Shown here piece by piece: positions 60,931 to 64,000 of a stretch of 64,000 bases of DNA. Source of the DNA: Labilithrix luteola (GTDB taxonomy: Bacteria; Myxococcota_A; Polyangia; Polyangiales; Polyangiaceae); assembly GCF_001263205.1 (NCBI RefSeq), contig NZ_CP012333.1, positions 2,108,001-2,172,000 on the forward strand, written 5' to 3'. The notes beneath the pieces are model-generated. The model saw only the letters and a program-made list of their open reading frames with translations, searched no databases and had not been told where the DNA came from. How positions within the stretch are numbered: position 1 is the stretch's first letter; every line of letters begins with the position of its first letter. The position numbers and the translations under genes were made by a program.

Positions 60931-61290
60931 ATGTTCGATCATCTGGGCCTTGCGGTGAAAGAGTTGAAGGCCAGCGTTCGCTTCTACCAAGCAGTGCTGG
61001 CGCCACTGGGTTTCGTGCTCGACGGTTCGGGCACCGGATTCGGCCCGCCGAACGCACCGGCGTTGTGGCTGTACGAGACGACGAATGCACGAGGCACCGC
61101 GCACGTCGCGTTTCGCGCGGCGAATCGGAAGGCGGTCGAGCGTTTTCATCAGGAGGGACTGAAGGCAGGCGCACGCGACAACGGGAAGCCGGGGGTTCGC
61201 GCGGATTACAGTCCGAATTACTACGCGGCGTTCTTGATCGATCCGGACGGCAACAACGTGGAAGCCGTCTACCTCGGCGAGGAGGGCTGA
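60931..61290 (+). CDS. VOC-family (glyoxalase/dioxygenase fold) protein
   Basis: A 119-residue single VOC domain. The first metal ligand lies in MFDHLGLAVKEL (His 4), the second in TAHVAFRA, and the Glu in DGNNVEAVYLG; these positions match metal sites of glyoxalase-like or fosfomycin-resistance-like proteins. The ATG at 60931 follows AGGAGAG, a good ribosome site, so the long N-terminal extension in frame is rejected. A SRPBCC gene follows 2 nt later and is co-transcribed. The substrate is unknown. Confidence 0.85.
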   Translation: MFDHLGLAVKELKASVRFYQAVLAPLGFVLDGSGTGFGPPNAPALWLYETTNARGTAHVAFRAANRKAVERFHQEGLKAGARDNGKPGVRADYSPNYYAAFLIDPDGNNVEAVYLGEEG

Positions 61291-61292
61291 TC

Positions 61293-61694
61293 ATGGCATC
61301 GATTCATCGTGAGGTTTTGATCGACGCTCCGCCGGAGCAGGTGTGGGACGCCGCGCGTGACATCGGGGCGCTCCATACGCGTCTCGTCCCTGGGTTCGTC
61401 GTCGCGACGCTTCTCGAAGAGGGCGCGCGGGTCGTGACGTTCGGAAACGGCATGGTGGTGCGCGAGCCCATCCTCGACGTGAGCGACGAACGACGTCGCA
61501 TCGCCTGGGGTGCCGAAGGCACGCCGATGACGCACTACAGCGCCTCGTTCCAGGTCATCGCCGAGAACGGCCGTACGCGCGGCGTGTGGATCGCCGACCT
61601 CTTGCCCAACGCAATGGCACCGCAGGTGGCGGCGATGATGGAGGAGGGCCTCGCCGCCATGAAGAAGGCGATGGAGTCGAACCGAGGTAGCTGA
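61293..61694 (+). CDS. SRPBCC (START-like) domain protein
   Basis: A 133-residue SRPBCC-superfamily protein (polyketide cyclase/START fold). It begins MASIHREVLIDAPPEQVWDAARDIGALHTRLVPG, the classical start of the fold (a strand, a helix and the Val-Trp-Asp-like turn), with WGAEGTPMTHYSASFQV in the middle and a C-terminal long helix (MAPQVAAMMEEGLAAMKKAM). Such proteins bind lipids or aromatic ligands. The ATG at 61293 is 2 nt after the VOC stop. A large palindrome lies between it and the AraC gene. Confidence 0.85.
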   Translation: MASIHREVLIDAPPEQVWDAARDIGALHTRLVPGFVVATLLEEGARVVTFGNGMVVREPILDVSDERRRIAWGAEGTPMTHYSASFQVIAENGRTRGVWIADLLPNAMAPQVAAMMEEGLAAMKKAMESNRGS

Positions 61695-61727
61695 AGCATT
61701 CGGGGGCTGATTCGTCGCGTGCCCTCG

Positions 61728-61762
61728 ACGCGGAGCAATCGTTCGTGTCGATTGCTCCGCGT
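61728..61762. promoter_or_regulatory. 14-bp-arm palindrome upstream of the AraC gene
   Basis: Perfect arms at 61728-61741 and 61749-61762 around TTCGTGT, with core GGAGCAATCG/CGATTGCTCC. It lies 33 nt after the SRPBCC stop and 26 nt before the AraC start, so it may be a terminator or an operator; the downstream side has no T-run. Confidence 0.6.
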
Positions 61763-61787
61763 AGGGCCCGGACGTACCCTCGAATCG

Positions 61788-62645
61788 ATGGAAGTGACCA
61801 CGCTGCTCCAGCGAGAGCCGATATCGGTTTTCGACTATCGCTGCACGGCGGGCCCGTCCGCTGCGCCGTTCGTCGAAGGACACCAGACCTATTCGATCTC
61901 CTACGTGCGAACGGGAAGCTTCGGCTACCGCACGAAGGAAGGCTCGTTCGAGCTCGTCGCCGGTTCGGTCCTCGTGGGTCAGCCCGGCGACGAGTACACG
62001 TGCACGCACGATCACGTCACCGGAGACGAGTGCCTGTGCTTCCGACTCTCGACCGACCTCGTCGAGTCGATGGATGACCGCGCCAAAGCCTGGCGAAGCG
62101 GTGCGCTCCCGCCACTGTCGGAGCTCGTCGTGTTCGGCGAGCTCGCGCAGTCCGCCGTGGAAGGCCGGAGCGACATCGCCCTCGACGAAGTGGGAATGCT
62201 CTTCGCCGGCAGCTTCGTCGACGTCTCTTCAGGCCGAAAACCCGAGACCTCCAACGTTCGCACGCCGGATCGCCGACGCGCGGTGGATGCCGCGCTCTGG
62301 ATGTCGGACCACTCCCACGAGCCGATTCACCTCGAGCACGTGGCCCGCGAGGCAGGTCTCTCGGCGTTTCACTTCTTGCGACTCTTCGCGCGCGTGCTCG
62401 GCGTGACTCCGCACCAGTTCCTCGTTCGCTCGCGCCTCCGCAACGCGGCGCGCCTGCTGACGGATCGCTCGCGGTCCATTACCGACATTGCCTATGAGGT
62501 CGGCTTCGGCGATCTCTCGAATTTCATCCGACTGTTCCAACGAGCGTCCGGCATGTCTCCAAGCAGCTTCCGCAAAGGCGCGCGAGGCGATCGCGAGATC
62601 CTCCAAGAGCGCCTGCGCCGCGCGCTCCCCAAGATGACGCGTTAG
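61788..62645 (+). CDS. AraC-family transcriptional regulator
   Basis: A 285-residue AraC-type activator. The N-terminal cupin-like sensor (FEGHQTYSISYVRTGSFGYR ... AGSVLVGQPGDEYTCTHDH) with Cys/His residues (CTHDHVTGDECLCF) might hold a metal or ligand. The C-terminal DNA-binding domain has two helix-turn-helix units (HLEHVAREAGLSAFHFLRLF and ITDIAYEVGFGDLSNFIRLF) ending in GMSPSSFRKG. The ATG at 61788 follows the large palindrome. Its 3' end overlaps that of the HxlR gene by 4 nt. Confidence 0.88.
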   Translation: MEVTTLLQREPISVFDYRCTAGPSAAPFVEGHQTYSISYVRTGSFGYRTKEGSFELVAGSVLVGQPGDEYTCTHDHVTGDECLCFRLSTDLVESMDDRAKAWRSGALPPLSELVVFGELAQSAVEGRSDIALDEVGMLFAGSFVDVSSGRKPETSNVRTPDRRRAVDAALWMSDHSHEPIHLEHVAREAGLSAFHFLRLFARVLGVTPHQFLVRSRLRNAARLLTDRSRSITDIAYEVGFGDLSNFIRLFQRASGMSPSSFRKGARGDREILQERLRRALPKMTR

Positions 62646-63037
62646 CCCGTCTTCTTCGCCGCGGCCTTCGCGTAGGCCTTGCGCGCTTCGAGCATCGCGG
62701 GGCGGTGCTCCATCGTCCACTGGTAGAGGGCGAACAAGGGCTTCGTGAGCGTGCGCCCCATCGGCGTGAGGGTGTACTCGACCCTCGGCGGGATGGTCGG
62801 GTGGACCGTGCGGGCCACGAGGCCGTCTTCCTCGAGGCCTTTGAGGGTGAGCGTGAGCATGCGCTGGGAGATCCCGTCGATGCTGCGTTGCAGCTCGGTG
62901 TAGCGCATGGTGCCCTCCGAGAGGGCGCCTACGACCATCACCGTCCACTTGTCGCCGATGCGCGAGAGCATCTCGACGACCACCTTGCAGTTCTCTTTCT
63001 CGTGCGCGGTGCGAACACGTTTGTGCGTGGCGTTCAA
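62642..63037 (-). CDS. HxlR-family transcriptional regulator
   Basis: A 131-residue HxlR-type winged helix. The recognition motif GTMRYTELQRSIDGISQRML is followed by TLTLKGLEEDGLVAR and the wing TIPPRVEYTLTPMGRTL, all typical of the family. A Cys near the N-terminus (ENCKVVVEML) is the redox-sensing residue of many HxlR proteins that respond to quinones or electrophiles. The gene is divergent from a FMN reductase gene, and the 91-nt region between them carries the dyad ACGAAC-N5-GTTCGT. The regulator and reductase probably form one response. Confidence 0.92.
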   Translation of the reverse strand: MNATHKRVRTAHEKENCKVVVEMLSRIGDKWTVMVVGALSEGTMRYTELQRSIDGISQRMLTLTLKGLEEDGLVARTVHPTIPPRVEYTLTPMGRTLTKPLFALYQWTMEHRPAMLEARKAYAKAAAKKTG

Positions 63038-63083
63038 AAATGTGCCTCCTTGCGCAGTTTTGCCAGGGCACTACCGTAGCGCA

Positions 63084-63100
63084 ACGAACAAATCGTTCGT
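63084..63100. promoter_or_regulatory. HxlR operator-like dyad
   Basis: ACGAAC and GTTCGT arms separated by 5 nt (63084-63100) in the divergent HxlR/FMN-reductase promoter. Position and symmetry suit an operator of the HxlR protein. Confidence 0.5.
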
Positions 63101-63128
63101 AACTATCCAAACAGCAGGAGCCCTGCCC

Positions 63129-63707
63129 ATGTCTCAGCTTCCCCGCATCGGCATCGTTCTCGGCTCGACGCGCGAGGGCCGATTCGCCGATCGCCCAGCC
63201 GAGTGGCTCATGAACCTCGCCAAGGCGCGAACCGACGCCACGTTCGAGCTCGTCGACCTCCGTGACTACCCGATGCCGTTCTTCGACGAACCGCGCTCAC
63301 CGATGATCGTGCCGCCGAAGAACGAGGTCGCACTCCGCTGGGGAAGGAAGGTCGCCGAGCTCGACGCCTTCATTTTCGTCACCCCCGAGTACAACCACAG
63401 CATCAGCGCGGTGCTGAAGAACGCGCTCGATTACGCCTACAACGAGTTCAACCGAAAGCCGGCGACCTTCGTGGCCTACGGCAACACCGGCGGCGCGCGC
63501 GCCGTGGAGCAGTTGCGGCTCATCCTCGCCGAGCTCCAGGTGGCGTCGCTCAAGCACGCCGTGCACATCGGATATACCGAGTTCTTCGGGATGCTCATGC
63601 ACGGAAAGACCTTCGCGGACTTCCCTCACCTCGAGCAATCCGCAGCGCGCATGTTCGACGATCTCATGTGGTGGACGCGAACGCTGCGCGCCGGCCGCGC
63701 GGCCTGA
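63129..63707 (+). CDS. NADPH-dependent FMN reductase (azoreductase-like)
   Basis: A 192-residue flavodoxin-like reductase. The FMN-binding start IGIVLGSTREGRFADRPAEW matches the GSxRxGxR loop of NAD(P)H-dependent FMN reductases, and VTPEYNHSISAVLKNALDY is the second family motif. It would reduce FMN, quinones or azo compounds in the cytosol. ATG 63129 follows AGCAGGAGCCC. Divergent from the HxlR gene, it is probably induced by electrophiles or quinones. Confidence 0.92.
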   Translation: MSQLPRIGIVLGSTREGRFADRPAEWLMNLAKARTDATFELVDLRDYPMPFFDEPRSPMIVPPKNEVALRWGRKVAELDAFIFVTPEYNHSISAVLKNALDYAYNEFNRKPATFVAYGNTGGARAVEQLRLILAELQVASLKHAVHIGYTEFFGMLMHGKTFADFPHLEQSAARMFDDLMWWTRTLRAGRAA

Positions 63708-63796
63708 ATTCGAAGTTCGCGTAACGGCGTCATTCACTTGGCGCGCGGGCCGAGCAACTCGCCCGGCTCGCGCACCGAATCTTTCGTTGGAGGTTG

Positions 63797-64000
63797 CTAG
63801 GTCGACGCCAGTGGCACCGTGGCGCGGAGGAGCCAGGCGCGGGCGTCGCCGTCGACGTGAGGGAGCAGACGTTTCTGCACCTCGGCGTGGTAACCGTCGA
63901 GCCAGGCGCGTTCGCGGGCGTCGAGCAGCGTGACGTCGAGACAGCGCACGTCGATCGGGCAGAGGGTGAGGGTCTCGAAGGCGAGGAACTCGCCGAACTC
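63797..64000 (-). CDS. pepP: Xaa-Pro aminopeptidase (M24), C-terminal fragment; rest outside the window
   Basis: On the minus strand the last 66 codons of a gene run in from the window edge to the stop at 63797. The readable sequence (FLAFETLTLCPIDVRC, then ARERAWLDGYHAEVQKRLLP and GDARAWLLRAT) matches the short C-terminal M24_C domain found in large Xaa-Pro aminopeptidases, which cleave N-terminal residues before proline. The catalytic metal sites lie outside the window. The call rests on these motifs only. Confidence 0.75.
   Translation of the reverse strand, partial: EFGEFLAFETLTLCPIDVRCLDVTLLDARERAWLDGYHAEVQKRLLPHVDGDARAWLLRATVPLAST

Noticed and set aside
60261..61294. Frame joining the small-lipoprotein region to the SRPBCC protein (477 codons)
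   Set aside because: Only the last 133 codons are SRPBCC-like; the upstream part overlaps two other genes out of frame.
1..64000. tRNA, rRNA, riboswitch and CRISPR search by eye
   Set aside because: No convincing cloverleaf, conserved rRNA stretch, riboswitch motif or repeat-spacer array was found; faint matches were not strong enough to report.

Overview
The window is high-GC DNA (roughly 64 percent by eye) whose genes carry strong GC3 bias, many overlapping start/stop codons and numerous lipoproteins with Asp-Ala-Gly or Ser/Gly-rich linkers after the lipobox. This style, together with an MXAN_0976/MXAN_0977-type metallo-mystery pair, a bacterial deoxyhypusine-synthase-family protein and many lipoproteins of unknown function, points to a myxobacterium (Myxococcota, most likely the Polyangia side). 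That placement is inferred from gene content; no rRNA or tRNA gene was seen. Both ends cut genes: an NRAMP metal transporter on the left and a Xaa-Pro aminopeptidase-like protein on the right.

Layout. 1-5.9 kb: mntH-like transporter, MBL-fold (DUF4336-like) protein, a C-terminally truncated DoxX-like protein, DJ-1/PfpI protein, a gene-poor stretch with a decayed IS21-type transposase, a GNAT, an SDR and a YciI-like protein. 6-12.5 kb: two proline-rich membrane proteins, a kynureninase-like aminotransferase, an ArgE/DapE-type deacetylase, an unknown soluble protein, and a FIST-domain sensor preceded by a 69-residue partner. 12.6-19.7 kb: a deoxyhypusine-synthase-like protein (probable homospermidine synthase) divergent from a RegB/RegA two-component pair, which is followed by an MbnP-type lipoprotein, its di-heme MbnH-type partner, a small lipoprotein and an outer-membrane-like protein with a Cys-rich N-terminus. 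19.7-31 kb: a central-carbon and stress island with acetate kinase, phosphoketolase, a HemG-like flavodoxin, a helical-toroid-like protein, a UspA-hemerythrin fusion, a GNAT/NDP-forming acyl-CoA synthetase fusion, a CPA1 antiporter and a NifU-like protein. 31.5-35 kb: ferredoxin-NADP reductase, a small HTH protein, and a divergent LysR/SDR pair. 35.2-44.3 kb: a complete MdtABC-type RND efflux operon with its outer-membrane channel. 44.3-52.9 kb: SAM methyltransferase, polysaccharide deacetylase, a large unknown lipoprotein, a Tat-exported GH-like lipoprotein and another lipoprotein. 52.9-64 kb: LysR/NmrA-type pair, MFS transporter with a phospholipase D family protein, TatD and TcdA, a YdeI-family protein with a histone-like tail, small stress and regulatory genes (VOC, SRPBCC, AraC, HxlR) and an NADPH-dependent FMN reductase.

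How parts work together. Phosphoketolase plus acetate kinase would turn sugar phosphates into acetyl phosphate and acetate with ATP yield; the acyl-CoA synthetase/GNAT fusion and UspA-hemerythrin protein next door suggest a low-oxygen or stress acetate node. RegBA is probably the redox regulator of the MbnP/MbnH copper-related cassette that follows it on the same strand. The RND genes form one translationally coupled unit.

The least expected signal is an inverted pair of near-identical intergenic elements at 5942-6080 and 34988-35074, 29 kb apart. Each carries a 21-bp operator-like palindrome on the side facing a gene (the YciI-like gene and the RND operon). One copy has gained a 51-nt insert forming a perfect 21-bp hairpin stem. 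Other non-coding signals include helically phased TAGCAC repeats in front of the deoxyhypusine-synthase-like gene, a LysR-type T-N11-A dyad over a start codon, and a 14-bp-arm palindrome in front of an AraC-type gene.
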